A stretch of 64,000 nt of DNA from Chenopodium formosanum (taxonomy: Eukaryota; Streptophyta; Magnoliopsida; Caryophyllales; Amaranthaceae): assembly GCA_024500155.1 (NCBI GenBank), contig CM044858.1, positions 30,088,786 to 30,152,785 on the forward strand, given 5' to 3'. The position numbers were made by a program, and so were the translations under genes. Below are positions 11,061 through 24,100 of the stretch, piece by piece. The notes below the pieces were generated by a model that saw nothing but the letters and a program-made list of their open reading frames with translations, was not told the DNA's origin and did not search any database. Numbering within the stretch: position 1 is the stretch's first letter; each line of letters starts with the position of its first letter.

Positions 11061-11564
11061 ATGGCTGAGCAAAACTACCTGTAAAACCGAAAACCCGATC
11101 CGTAACCGTTTCGAAAATTAGGGTACCCGTTCCGATAATTTGTTATCGGGTATGGTTATTGGGTATCATTTTTAAATTAACGGTTACCTGATCCGATCCG
11201 ATCAGATAAGCATTTCTTTTGTTTTTTCCCTACTTAAATCTATTTTTTTTTAAATCTAAACTCTTACTTTACCTCATAATCACTTTATGATATCAATGAT
11301 TAGTAATATTATTAATAATTTGGTCAAGATCATGTGGTATTGTTGTTAATTAGTGTTAAATTATATTATAATAAAAACATTATTAAGTTTAATTATTATT
11401 GGATATCTTATAATTAGATATCTGATAACCGATCCGAAAATCTGGGTACCCAAAGTCCGGGTACCCGAACTTATCGGTTCGGTTTATGAATATCACTTTT
11501 AGTGATTTTTTGTAACCGAACCGTTAGTACTTACGGTACGGATACTCGTCCCATGCTCACACCC
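11061..11564. mobile_element. Non-autonomous hAT-like element, 504 bp
   Basis: The exact 8-bp duplication TCCAGAAT flanks it at 11053-11060 and 11565-11572. Imperfect inverted ends carry a TGAGCA core (left ATGGCTGAGCA, right TGCTCACACCC). The arms are rich in degenerate CCGAACC/GGGTACC blocks around an AT-rich centre. No transposase. An 8-bp TSD with GGGTGAGCA-type ends is characteristic of hAT derivatives. Confidence 0.75.
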
Positions 11565-11572
11565 TCCAGAAT

Positions 11573-12239
11573 GAGCAGATCTTACCTTTAAAAAATTGAT
11601 TTTATTGACTATAATATAACGTGCTCATGTCTCACAATATTAGCTCCATAAGGATATCTTTTCTGGTAATCTTGGTCTTTAGCAAGTGAGCCATGCTCAC
11701 GAAGATGTTTTGCAAGAACTTTTTATTTAATTTGCATGTAAGAAATAATAGAGCTTATTGTTTCGTTTAATTTGTGTGAAATAAAGTATAATATTTTGTT
11801 AAGTATGTATGAAATCGAGTATACTAGTTTGTTTAATATATGCGAAGTATAAGCTTAGGTTTTGTTCAATGTAATCGAAATAGAACAGTCTCTTTCACTT
11901 GTATTGCACGAAGTGTACTCGAAAAAAATAATAAATAAAACGAAAAGATTGCATCAATTTTGAGATCTTCCATGTCAAAATTTATCATTTATTGTAATCC
12001 CAATAAGTATATTAAATTGTTTTTGGTTACTTTTGTGACTAAAAATTTAAATTAATTAAGATTTTTTACCATGTTTAAAGAGGAAAAGAAAAGACAAATT
12101 TTACAATTCTTTTGGGTTGTAAAAAATAAGAAATAAAGGGTTAGAAAACAATGGCTACATTCCTAATAGGACTAGGTTAACTAGATTAAAGGCCCAACAT
12201 AAAAAGACCGTAGTTCAGAGTTATGCTAAAACTATGTTA
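11573..12239. other. AT-rich DNA, no feature recognised
   Basis: I see no coding potential, inverted ends or target duplication in this stretch. Confidence 0.5.
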
Positions 12240-12253
12240 GCTAAATACTCTAT

Positions 12254-12261
12254 GTTTCCCG

Positions 12262-12292
<31 letters not shown>
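12254..12292 (+). mobile_element. Micro-retroposed insertion: 9 nt plus poly(A) tail
   Basis: The 14-bp GCTAAATACTCTAT occurs at 12240-12253 and again at 12293-12306. Between the copies lie GTTTCCCGA and a run of 31 A. A perfect duplication plus a 3' A-tail fits target-primed reverse transcription of an almost completely 5'-truncated LINE/SINE-type RNA. Confidence 0.7.
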
Positions 12293-12296
<4 letters not shown>

Positions 12297-12671
12297 AATA
12301 CTCTATAAAAGATAGCTATTAAAAGTTAATGAAAGTCCGTATATACGTGTAAGGAGTAAGCCGACCTGCAACTCTAAGCCTTGATCCATCAACCACATGA
12401 AATAAAAGCTTGATTTTGAAGAGAGTCCAATTCGTAGCCCAATGTGACAATGTGTCAAGAAGATCTCAACTGGTTCATAACTTGGAACTTGATCATACAA
12501 GATAAATCCGTCCACTTTTATCTTTCAGTACTTCTTCAAGCTTATTCATCCTCATACGATGTGAGTCAAACTTTTGAAAATGGAGCGTATATGTAAAGGG
12601 GGATTTTTTAGAATATATCTCTAGCGTCATATAAGATACCATACACTAAAACTATAACCAACACCAAAAAT

Positions 12672-14119
12672 TAGTGCTGTCAAATTTCAAATCGAAACCG
12701 TTTAACTGCCCGAAACCGACTGACCCAAATGAGAACCGAACCGATTAAAAACCGATTTTTTTGAAACCGAAAACCGACCCGAACTGTATTTTAGTAAACC
12801 CGAAACCGAATCGACCCGAATAATGTTAAACCGTATAAGGACCGAACCCGTTAACAAACCGAACCAAAAATAAACCGAACTGAAAGAAAACCGAACCGAA
12901 AAAGAACCGAACTGTATCTCTAACCCGAAACCGGTTCCAACCCGAAACCGTTTAAACTGGCAAAAAAACCGCTTACACCAAACCGTTAGCAAACTGCTAC
13001 TCGTTTGCACCGAACCATTTAAAAACCGAACTGTTTGTAAACCAAACTGGTTATAAACCGAACCGTTTATGAACCAAACCGCTTCTAAATCGAACCGTTT
13101 ACAACCTTTTGTATATAATTAAATGGATTTTTTTTTTTGACGGGAATATAATTAAATGGATTAAATATTAGAAATCTTAGAATATTTTTTTTTTTTAAAA
13201 TAGCAAGGCAAATCATTCATTAATGATAATCAGTGTTCACAAACAAGAGCAAAACAAGCAGGCTCAGGCCCTGCCTCAAACTATTAGCAACACTACTGCC
13301 TCTAGTCATGTATATAAATGATTAAATAAGAAGTATATAATAACCTAATTGTAAACACAGTAATACATTAATACACTAACTCTTATAATCTACTTCGTAA
13401 TAAACTAGTAAGATCAGTATGACTAAACTTGAAACAGAACATAATATGTATTTATAAAATCAATGAGAATTTGTTTATAATATGATGCCTAAATAGTAAA
13501 TATGAAATGATTCGCGACTTTATATAAAACTTGTGAACGAAAAAGGTTAGCAAGTACTATCAAATTTCAAACCAAAACCATTTAACTGCCCGAATCCAAA
13601 CAACTCGATAAACATTTTATTTTTTGAAACCGAAAACCGACCCGGACCGTAATTTAGTAAACTTGAAATGGAACCGATATGAATAACGTTAAAGTGGTTA
13701 AACCATCGAAGAACTGAACCAGTTATAAACTGAACCGAAAAGAACCGAACTAGTTATAAACTGAACCGAAAAAGGACCGAACCAGTTATAAACTGAACTA
13801 AAAAAGAACCGAACTGTTTCTAACCCGAAACCGTTTCCAACCGAAACTGTTTGAACCGGGATAAAAACTGTTTACACCGCACCGTTAACAAACTGCAACC
13901 CGTCTGCACCGAACCGTTTACTACCCGGACTGTTTACAACCCGAACCGAATTAAAACCGCTTAAGAATAAACCGAAACCGAATCGAACCGATAACTATTT
14001 AAACCGAACCAAAATCAACCCGTGAGACAATTAAACCGATTCCAAACCGACCCGATTGAATACCGAACCGATTTCAAACCGAACCGAAACCGAACTGTCA
14101 AACCGTTTTGACAGTGCTA
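12672..14119. mobile_element. Non-autonomous hAT-like element rich in CCGAACC blocks, 1448 bp
   Basis: The exact 8-bp duplication CCAAAAAT lies at 12664-12671 and 14120-14127. Inverted ends read TAGTGCTGTCAAA and TTTTGACAGTGCTA. The arms consist of degenerate AACCGAACCG-type blocks. A second start-like copy of the left end occurs inside at about 13552 (AGTACTATCAAATTTCAAA), so the element is composite or partly duplicated. A tiny poly(A) insertion sits inside at 13130-13145. The apparent reading frame at 12702-13010 is a by-product of the short repeats. Confidence 0.85.
13130..13145 (-). mobile_element. Micro-retroposed insertion: 7 nt plus poly(A), minus strand
   Basis: The 17-bp ATATAATTAAATGGATT is repeated exactly at 13113-13129 and 13146-13162. 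The 16 nt between read, on the minus strand, TCCCGTC followed by nine A. This is the architecture of a retroposed 3' end, nested in the hAT-like element. Confidence 0.65.
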
Positions 14120-14127
14120 CCAAAAAT

Positions 14128-14986
14128 GGATTAAACGTATCTATTTAGTTTTTATAATTCACATTTGATTTCTTTATTCCAATTATCTATTACTTTATAT
14201 TAAATTGGAGTTTTTTTAGAAGGAATTTTCCTCCTAAAGGCTTTTTTTTTTGGTAAAATCATTAATTTGTTGATCTATTTATTATTAAATTTTTTTTGAA
14301 GATTATTTTTTTAATTGACTATTATGTTATACTTCGCAATTCTTTAAAAACTTCTATATTCCAATTATCAATAATTTAAAAAACTGAACATGGCTCACGT
14401 ATTCAAGTATTATCTAAGTATAGTCTACTGTTGTAGAAAAAATTTAGATTTTCCAAGTAAAATACAAATTGAATTGATGCGTCAAGTATAACAGTATGTT
14501 ATTCAAAGAATAAGAACCATATAAGATTGAGAACTTTTTATTTACAACCTTAAGCATCAGACTTGCAAGAAATTTAAACCCAGATTACTCAGATTATCAA
14601 ACTTATGAATCTTTGAGGCGTTTAATTCGAGTTACATCATTACATAATGTCATATGAAGGCTAATTATCAAAAATAATATGCCAAATCCTTACAATTGCC
14701 ACTTACTAATTTCTTATACACTTGAATAATACACGCAATATGATAATACAGCAATTCAATTACTACACATTCCATAACATACATACATGCTATGAGCTAA
14801 CAGCAGTAGTTCATAGCAAGCTCAAAGTAAAACAAAATTATGCCAACAGTTGCTAGGGTAATCGAATCATGTTCATTCCATCCGTACAAACTTATACTAG
14901 CATGAATGAAACCTTTACATAGGAACAACGTAGGAGCTTTCCAAATCGAATCATGTTTATTCCAAAGCTACGGGACTTGGGACTTG
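14128..14986 (-). other. Downstream region and probable 3' untranslated part of the KNOX gene
   Basis: No coding sequence. Near the stop codon a 21-bp motif recurs (14945-14965 and about 14861-14881, AATCGAATCATGTT(C/T)ATTCC). The minus strand contains AATAAA at 14956-14961, only about 25 nt past the stop, so it may not be the polyadenylation signal used. The rest is AT-rich. Confidence 0.4.
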
Positions 14987-15190
14987 TTACGTTCCAAATC
15001 GATAAGGACCATCGCCCATGTAGTGACCATCCATGTAAAGGGCAGGATTGTGGGGATGAATGCCGTCCATGACCATGAACTGCATGTCTTCAGATGGTTT
15101 CCAGTGTCGCTTCCTCTGGTTTATGAACCAGTTGTTGATCTGTTTTTGGTCTAAGCCTGTTGCTTCAGCCAATGCCACCTTCTCCGATTC
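14987..15190 (-). CDS. KNAT1: KNAT1-type gene, exon 5 and stop
   Basis: Encodes residues 343-409 from ESEKVALAEATGLDQ through the recognition helix (INNWFINQRKRHW) to YRFGT, then TAA at 14989-14987. The acceptor is preceded by a long pyrimidine tract (CTGTTTTTTTT on the plus strand). Confidence 0.96.
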   Translation of the reverse strand, partial: ESEKVALAEATGLDQKQINNWFINQRKRHWKPSEDMQFMVMDGIHPHNPALYMDGHYMGDGPYRFGT

Positions 15191-18100
15191 CTGTTTTTTT
15201 TTTTAACATTAACAGTCAATATAGCAACATATGTTTATATTAAAACGTTAAATAAACAGAATTCCCTAAATACGTTAACAACAGCCAATTTATCAGCACA
15301 TGTTTGGGGTTTAAGTTTCATTACATAACATCAACATTAGTAAAACATTTCGTAACAAAATTATATGAAATTTCATCATAGTTACCAGAGTGTAACATTT
15401 GTTAACAAATGGCTAGTAAAGACACATAATTTTGTTTGTTGATTATAAGATGCCTATTACCACATATACCAAGATGATCATTCTCATATAACATCTTAGT
15501 ATATTACCATAATTGGCTTATAAGTTTTTTTATTTTTTTTATTTTGGTGTTTAAAGAGCCACAAGTGTGGAGTGAAAATCAATTCCAGATCTCCTGAAAT
15601 TGGGAGGAAAGGTCTAACTATTTGAGTTATCCCTCACTATTGGCTTATTTAGTTTGTGAAGTAAGGTAAACATTGTTTAGTCACACATACAAACATACAA
15701 CATTTTGGAAATTTGAAGTTTCTTTGTTACAAGAAGGGCTATAATGCAATATAACATAATATGTGGTACTTTCATAATTCTCTGAACAAATATACGAGTA
15801 GAATGAAGTGCATTACTAGGGGTGTGACCTACTACGTGTGGGCAGTGCCCTGGGGCCTAGACTGTAAAGGCGATAAAGATTGTGAACTCCGGAACAAGGC
15901 TGTCATCGGAACGTATACCTTGCCTAGCAAGTGAAATGCAAAGCTAATAATTTATGGGTGAAATGGGTCCATTAGGACGGATTAGGTCAATATCCAAAAT
16001 AACAATTGTGCAAAGTGTTACAAGCCACTAAATCATGTAACTTCTTATAGGCTGTAACTAACAGCTGGAATAGAATTAAGTGGCATCAAGAAATTGATGC
16101 AAGAGAAATAGGTAGGTTTAAAATCAATAGCAAGATCATCAAACAACAATGTCATACTATGGACCCTTGGAATGAATGGCATGCTTGAAATAAAGTGATG
16201 GTAAGTCGGCATAATGGGGTTAGAGTAGGTATAATCTACCCTATTTCGCTATCATGCATACTTCTCAAGTATGTTAAACTTAAGAAATATTGGAGAAAAT
16301 GGCTTAGCCTTGTGTATTCTATTAATCACAAATATATACCCAATACAATAGAATACCTAACTTGCCTAAAACTTCTAACAAGATCGACTTGCCAAATATA
16401 CAATATTAACGTAAATATAACAAACCAAACTCTAATAATGTTTGATAGACTTGGGACTAGAGAAGGGTTGTAGACTGCCCCTAAGACACCTAGTTATTAA
16501 AATCTGAGTAGACGATATGTCAACACAGAACTTTGACCAATAATATCTTTAATTATATTTGCAATAAACGACCTAAAGTAATCTATAAGGAGATCGAAAA
16601 CTTACAGAAGGATAAGGCCATTTGTAGTGCAATTCCCACCAACTTAGTAGTTTCTGACGGGCCTCTTTGGGGAGCTTCCCTTTCTTCTTTTTCTTAGAGA
16701 GTTCCTGCTTGAGACTACTCAAGTAACCGCTGTATTTCTTCAGAAGATGATTTTTTAATTCTCGGTCTTCAGCACGAGGATCTATCTCCGGAAGTTCTGT
16801 TTCACCTCCGCTGTTTTCTTGATCCTCTTCCGATGAACCAACCCCCTCGGATTTATCATCTGCTCCATATTTGCACGTAAGATTGTAAGCAATCAAAACA
16901 ATGTAGCTAGCATCACCAACTATTGGTTGTAAACGTCTAGAATATTGATACAAAAATATTATATAATAGGAGTAACATTTTACCATATTCTAAAGGATTG
17001 TGTTTAGGAAAACCAGTTTGTAAAGTGCAAAACAATCAAATATAGAATTGGTAAGTACAGTAGGTCTCATGCTTAATCAACACACATGTTTCTTGATTAA
17101 TGATGATATAATACAAAATAATTACTTTCTAAAGTTCAAAATTGCCTAGAAACTACTAAATGAGTCTCAGGGTATATTATCACACATTTATGGATTATTT
17201 TTTATTTATGTCAAAAATATTTAATGTTACTATTTCATAATAGGCTATTCATCAAAAGTATATGTCAAGCCTATTTCAACATGCTTTAGACGCTTGCTTG
17301 ACTCAATACACCACTTTTCCCAGAAGTATATTATCTCCATGACTAATTTCAACTCTTCGCATGTTTGCTCCGAAAAACAATACACACAATTATAACATCC
17401 AAACTTATATCTTTTTGTGCAAATGGATATCAACTTTCCAATCATTGGTGTTATAGATGAACAAACTTGAAAAATATATATCAACGAAATCAACAAACAA
17501 AAATATATGTTTAACGTGATACACTCACGATAAGTTAACTACGTCTATGGCAGAAGAAAGAGAATTTTCATTGATTTTGGAGGTAAGCAATTCCTAGAAA
17601 ATTTTGGAGGCAACCCCAAACCCCGATCGGGGGTAGTTTGCCTACCAAGGCCTCAAATGCTAACCAAGTAATAAATTTCGAAGAGAGCTAATTAATTCAA
17701 GTGAAATTATACCACTTGGTTTATGTTTGGTTCTACAATATATGATTTAGCAAATTTGCATGGTTATGATTTTCTTTCTATAAAAATGTGTTACTCATGA
17801 TAAATTTTCAGACTTAAGCAATATCATACAGTAAAGTAACACTGTCATGGACATTGACACAAGACTTTCTTTACAAAATCAGGCACAAAATCAATTCAAT
17901 TACTACCACATACATTATCTAAGATTAAAATGATCAACTATGAAATGAGTGTTTGATGTAGATCTCTTGTGGCTTTTGCTTGTTCATCTTCCCCATTTCA
18001 AATAATTACCCCAATTTAGTGATTTTGGATTTCAACAATTATATTTCTTTTTTTTTTTTTCCTTTTAATATTCAATTCAACTAGTATGCTAAATTAAAAA

Positions 18101-21100
18101 CCTACTCCAAAATGCTAAACAAAAAAACCTAAAAATCTTTAGTAAGTTTTAACCAACTCATCTAGTGACTAGTACTAATAAAATCATCAGTAAAAATTTT
18201 ATTAGTATTTGGGAAATTGAAATTTACCAAGAATAACACATTACTAAATGAAAAAATAAAAGTTGTCCTAGAAAATTAAGAGCAAAGTGGTATAAAACTC
18301 TCAGTTGAAAGGCCCATATGTCAGAGGAAAACATGCATTTGCCCACTTCGCAGGACAGGAAATGACACCACTCAGTAACTTCATCTCAGAATTGACCAAT
18401 TAATTCCAAAACTTTCAAACATGAAAACAAACCAAATTATACAGAGTAAATATCTTAAATTAAAATAAATAAAATACTTGATTGAATTGAATAATAAAAT
18501 AAGTAAAACCCAAAGAAGTCGTCAATCAAATGTCATGTCTGGTGGTCTAAGCTTAGCTAGCTTGCCAGTTACTCTGCGGCTACAATTTCCTAGAACATGA
18601 CCATCAGATGTGCAGGTTTGTTTACTGATAAGGATCAAGGATACTTGAAATTTCCAACCATAAACAGCTTCCTTATATTGTCAATGCTAACAATTATGGT
18701 GCATGAAAACTCTGTTTGGGGTAAACGTTTCCGTTTCTGTTTTGAAATTCATAAACTTAGACTTTTGCATGAAACCTAGAATTCTCTTAGGTTGGTAATT
18801 TGGTATGGTACTCAACATTTGTACTAAGAGCCTGTTCTCATTGACTGAACTCAGCTGAACTGAACTGAACTTAAATGAATATTTTATAAAGGAAGAAAAT
18901 TAGGAACTGAACTGAACTGAATTTCAACGTAAGAGAACAAGGCCTAAATCTATTTAGTATAATCATATTATACATCACAGTGCATGAAAAAACTTCACTA
19001 AAAAAAAACTTTATATAGTTAGTGGAGAAATAGAAAGAAAGAGTTATTGAAAAAATCCACTTCACATAAATAAGAGAATTTTCTACTTTTTGTGTACATC
19101 CTATAAAAAGAATGCTAGTAGATGATTATTTTCGGACAAAGAGCTAGTACAATTTATTGTCCTAAACTAGTAAAGCTACCCATTTCCTCCATTTTTTCTA
19201 AAATTACTTACTTTTAATGTTCATCCATTTTTTTAAGGCAAAACCTGCCAACGAGACGTTAAATAATAAAACTAAAAGTGAAAATATTAAGGTAAATTAA
19301 TAATAAACATTAATTATACCAATTGACATGCTTTCCAAAACTAACCAATAAACATTGCACTTGTTAGCAAGATCACTTTTCTCAATTCTATTCAAATTTA
19401 CTTTACTCCTTTTATGACTACGGGTCTGTTCTCATTGACTAAACTCAGCTGAACTGAATTGAACTGAACTCAGTTGAGCTGAACTGAACTCAACTGAATA
19501 TTTTATAAGAGAAGGAAATTAGGTGCTGAACTGAACTGAATTGAGCTGAACTGAACTAAACTCAGCTGAACTGAACTGAATTTCAACGTAAGAGGACAGG
19601 CCCTACCATTTATTACAATGCCACTTTATGGGAGCCAATTATGTTAAATAAGGACATGCTTAGTTCACCTTAATTTTGTTTATCTAAACGTATCTAATAT
19701 GGTTTAGTCTAATCTAATCTAGTCTGATCTGAATGTCAAATTTGACCAAACTTTGACCTTAAATATACGATAATTTAAATTGTTTCAAAAAAAAAATTTA
19801 ATGGAAAAAATACATCAAGTGGTGTCTTGTTAGATTCGTAATAATGTGTATTTTATTAATAGAGATTTTCATAATTTTTTCATTATGAAATTAAAGATAT
19901 TTAGCGATAAAAACTGCACATAAAACGATGATCTAATCTTAACTTATTTTTTCTGATCTGATATGAACTTATTTTTTCTAATCTAATACTTCCTCTGTTT
20001 CTATTAAGTTGACGCGTTTGATTTAGGCACATATATTTAGGAGATGAGAGAGAGTGATAGAGAATGAAAAAGCAAGTGGGGTAGCTTGTAAATGCAAGGT
20101 AAAAAATTTACCCAAAAAGGAAACGTGTTAACTAAAAAGAAACTTCCTGAAAAGGAATACGTGTCAACTAAAAAGAAACGGAGGTAGTACGAACTTATTT
20201 TTTCTGAATAAATAAAAATAAGTTGAACTAAACAAGGCCTAAATCTCTACTTTCTATATCCCTCTTTTTAAAATCAAAGTAGTCACATGCATGGTCCCAA
20301 TTTTACTTTTCCTTGCTTTTTTTTTTTGCTTACAACAATTAAGTAAAACTAAAAAAATTAAAGGGAATATAAAATATGAAAATTTTCTCTCCATCTTCAA
20401 ATAATCTTTTTGATAGATTTAGGGTCTATTCTCATTGACTGAACTCAGCTGAGCTGAAATGAATATTTTATAAGAGAAGGAAATTAGAAGCTGAAGTGCA
20501 CTGAATTAAGCTAAACTGAATTTCAACGTAAGAGAACAGAGCCTTAGTCATGCACATTGAGAAATTTGATAGATTTAGTGATGCACAATAAGTAACTATT
20601 TTACAAAAAAATTACATCACAAAAATAAAAAAAAAAAGAATATAAATTATAAAAAAACTAAGTAGCATATCACTTAATAGGTTACACTTTTTCATTTCTG
20701 GGCCCAAATTCAATTTTTTCATTTTTCTTTTTATTAAATTTTACATTCACCCTTGCTTATGTACCAATAATAAAATGACTACCATTCAATAACATTGGAG
20801 ATCTAAACAATTACTGGAAAAAATTTGGTGATCATAACAAGAGGTTTCCATAATTCTTTAATTTTAAATTAATTTATCTGATAAAATGTTAGGTTTATAT
20901 TAGGGTATGTTCTCTGAACTAAACTGAACTAATTAGAGCTGAACTGAACTGAAGTGAACTGCAGTGAAATGAATATTTTATAAGAGAAAGAAATTAGGAG
21001 CTGAACTGAATTGATTAGAGCTAAGCTAAACTGAAAATAAACGTATTAGAACAAGCCCTTAGTTGAATTTGTACACAATAAAGGCTTGTTTGGCATCATT

Positions 21101-24100
21101 TTTTTCATTTTTCTAATTGTTTTTAAAACAAGGAAAAAGAACAAGAAAATGTATTTTTACTTTTCTGTTGTCAAATTACAAAATTATCATGATTTTAATA
21201 AGTTAAATTAATTTTTCATTATATGACATATATTATATGATTTTGGAAAAAAAAAAAAAAAAAAACACTAGTACATAGGATTACAATTGACTATATATCT
21301 CCACCAATTTTGCTTAATTTCACTTGAAGCATGTCCAATTCAATCCACCCTATTACATTTTAATACAATTATTCAATGAGCAAGGTTAAGTTTTTAGTTA
21401 GAAGGCTAAAGGTTACAAAATGTAGCAAGAAGTTGGGGATGATGCATAAAAGAAGGAAAGGAAGATAAAAGACTACCCTAATGTGAGAAAGAGACGATTG
21501 ATGGAAGATTTTGTATTGTCCATGTAGGGAGAAAAAAAAAAGATACAAGTGCTTAGTTTATAGGACATGACATCCATGTTATTGTTTTAATGCAATATTC
21601 ATTTTATTATTTGGCGTTTTGCACAAATCAATTGATTCCCTTAATTATCAATTTGTAAAAATTATAACAATTGTTTATAACAAAGTCTCATTTATGTATA
21701 TTTGTCCTAATTTAAAAATCACAAATTATGATCAATGATTGATGGAGATTATGAATAACACAAATGTTCAAAATGTCATATTGCAGAAGTGCTGAGGAAG
21801 TATCTTCATAAATAAATGAATATCGTATATGAAGTATTATTAATTAACAAAGTTGTCAAAGTACAATTCTTTAAAAAAAATAAAAAAAAATTTAAAAAAA
21901 AGTTGTCAAATTACATTGATATTACATGTATGTTCTTTTATTTTAGGAGTATAATACACGTCATGCTTCTAAACATTATGTTATCATTTACATATGTAAA
22001 TATCATGTATGTTCTTTTATTTTAGGAGTATAATACACGTCCTGCTTCTAAACATTATGTTATCATTTACATATGTAAATATTTTAATGTTCCGTTGGTA
22101 AAATCAACAGGTGGCCTTCTGCTATAGCCTATAACCATGCAAAATAATCTTTATGGACGCACAATAGCTTATTTTACTCCCTTTTTTTTTCTTAAATTAC
22201 TTCTCATTATCATTTGCATTTTTCTAATCTCTATTCACTCTTTCTTTATTCATTTATGTCAATCTTCTACTCATATTTTATCATCTCCAATCCTACTTTT
22301 TATGATATAATCAATCAATGACTTAGGGCCTGTTCTCATACGTTGAAATTCAGTTCACTTCAGTTCAGTTCAGCTCCTAATTTTCTTCTCTTATAATATA
22401 TTCATTTCAGTTCAGTTCAGTTCAGCTGAGTTCGATCAATGAGAATAGACCCTTAATACTAAAACAGACACCGGGATGACACATGTCACATTCTGGTGCT
22501 AAACTCCCCTTTCCTTTTAGACCTTTTATTTTTGTTAATATTTGATTCTTTAATAATATCATTCCAAATCTATTTATACTAGATGAAGCCTGTACTATGC
22601 ACAGTTTTTTTAGAATTTTTAAAATAATTTTTTTTTTTTAAATTTATGTGCTAAAATTTGTTATATATTTAGATAAAATTCATACTATCAAAAGATAATA
22701 TTTTATATATAATTAATTTAATTTTAAAAATCTCATTCGTCAATTTCGCTTACGTGGCATTTGAATTATTTAATTATAAAAGAAATTAATAATCTCTTAT
22801 TTAATTGGCTAAAACTAAAATTTATAATCCTACATAGCGCTAAGAAAATTAAATCCTACATGGCTTTCTAAAAACTCGAGAAAAAACTCCCCTTTAAATA
22901 TATATATTAAATTATCTTTATGATAAATATATACTCTTTTTTATTTGGTGTTCATAATTATTCTATATACATTTACCTATATAATTATTTCAACTACTTT
23001 CAAAAAAAATAAATATTATTATTCTCCTTTTAACTATCTTTCAAATGGAGTATTTTTAGATTTAATTTTGCTAAAAAATTTATAATAAATTGATTCATAT
23101 AATACATGTTATAGAAATTACATTAAAACATCACTTAATTTTTTTTCAAATACCTCTAGCCAATATTTTATTTCAATTCAATATAACTATATATTCAAGT
23201 TAATTACAATTTTCTTTATGAAATTTTACTACTATACATAGATATTATCACAAATTTATTTATAGTGTATAGTATAGCTATAAAATAAATGATGTGTTAA
23301 ACTATGATTTTTAAGATATAAAGTGTGATTTATTATTTGTAAATTTGTGTATGCTTGCACTTTTGCTAATAATTTTAATGGAGATTTTAGTATGATGTTC
23401 GATTAATTTTGGATGTTTATTAAAAATGCATTTATAAATATGTATTCACTAATATGGACACTAGACCTGATTAAGCCCCGCATGAAAAATTCTCGAGTTC
23501 GAAGAGACTTAAAAATTCATTTTTAGATTATTTGTTGCTTTGCCTATTAATATAGATTATGACATTTTAATTTCTATAGATTTAATTTGTACGTTTTATC
23601 AAACTTTATTTGTTGGATATAATTTATTTTCTGTAAAAAAAAATTAAAAAAAAAAATAGACTTACCTAAGATAGTTATATATAATAATGTGGCTCCCGCT
23701 TGAGTTCACTTTAGTTTCCGTTGCTAGAAGAATTAAACTCAAATAAAATAACTGTATTAATATTTAATAAATTTAGTATGATTATGTATAATGATTTATA
23801 CATTATTTCATATTAATTCGTAACCATTAATGTAGAGTTGATAATTATTATCTACTTAATATTGTTACTTAAATGATAATCATTGATTTTCTTCTTTCCA
23901 ATTTATTTGTTACATATGCCATTTTGCAAAATGCATAAGTTTTTTTTTTAAAAAAAAATGTCTTTAAGTACACTTTATGAAAGAAAAAATAAAATAAAAT
24001 AAAATTGACATTTTAAAAATATACAAGATGGGTGAATCTACCAAAATCTCACGTGAACTTTGGCTTTCTATACATTTATCAATGATTCTTCATAAAACCA

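Noticed and set aside
12702..13010. 102-codon minus-strand open frame
   Set aside because: It is a translation of degenerate CGGTTCGG-type repeats inside a hAT-like element, giving Phe/Gly/Ser-rich text with no domain.
17621..17632. CCCCGATCGGGG palindrome in intron 3
   Set aside because: A single 12-bp palindrome without repeats or context; likely chance.
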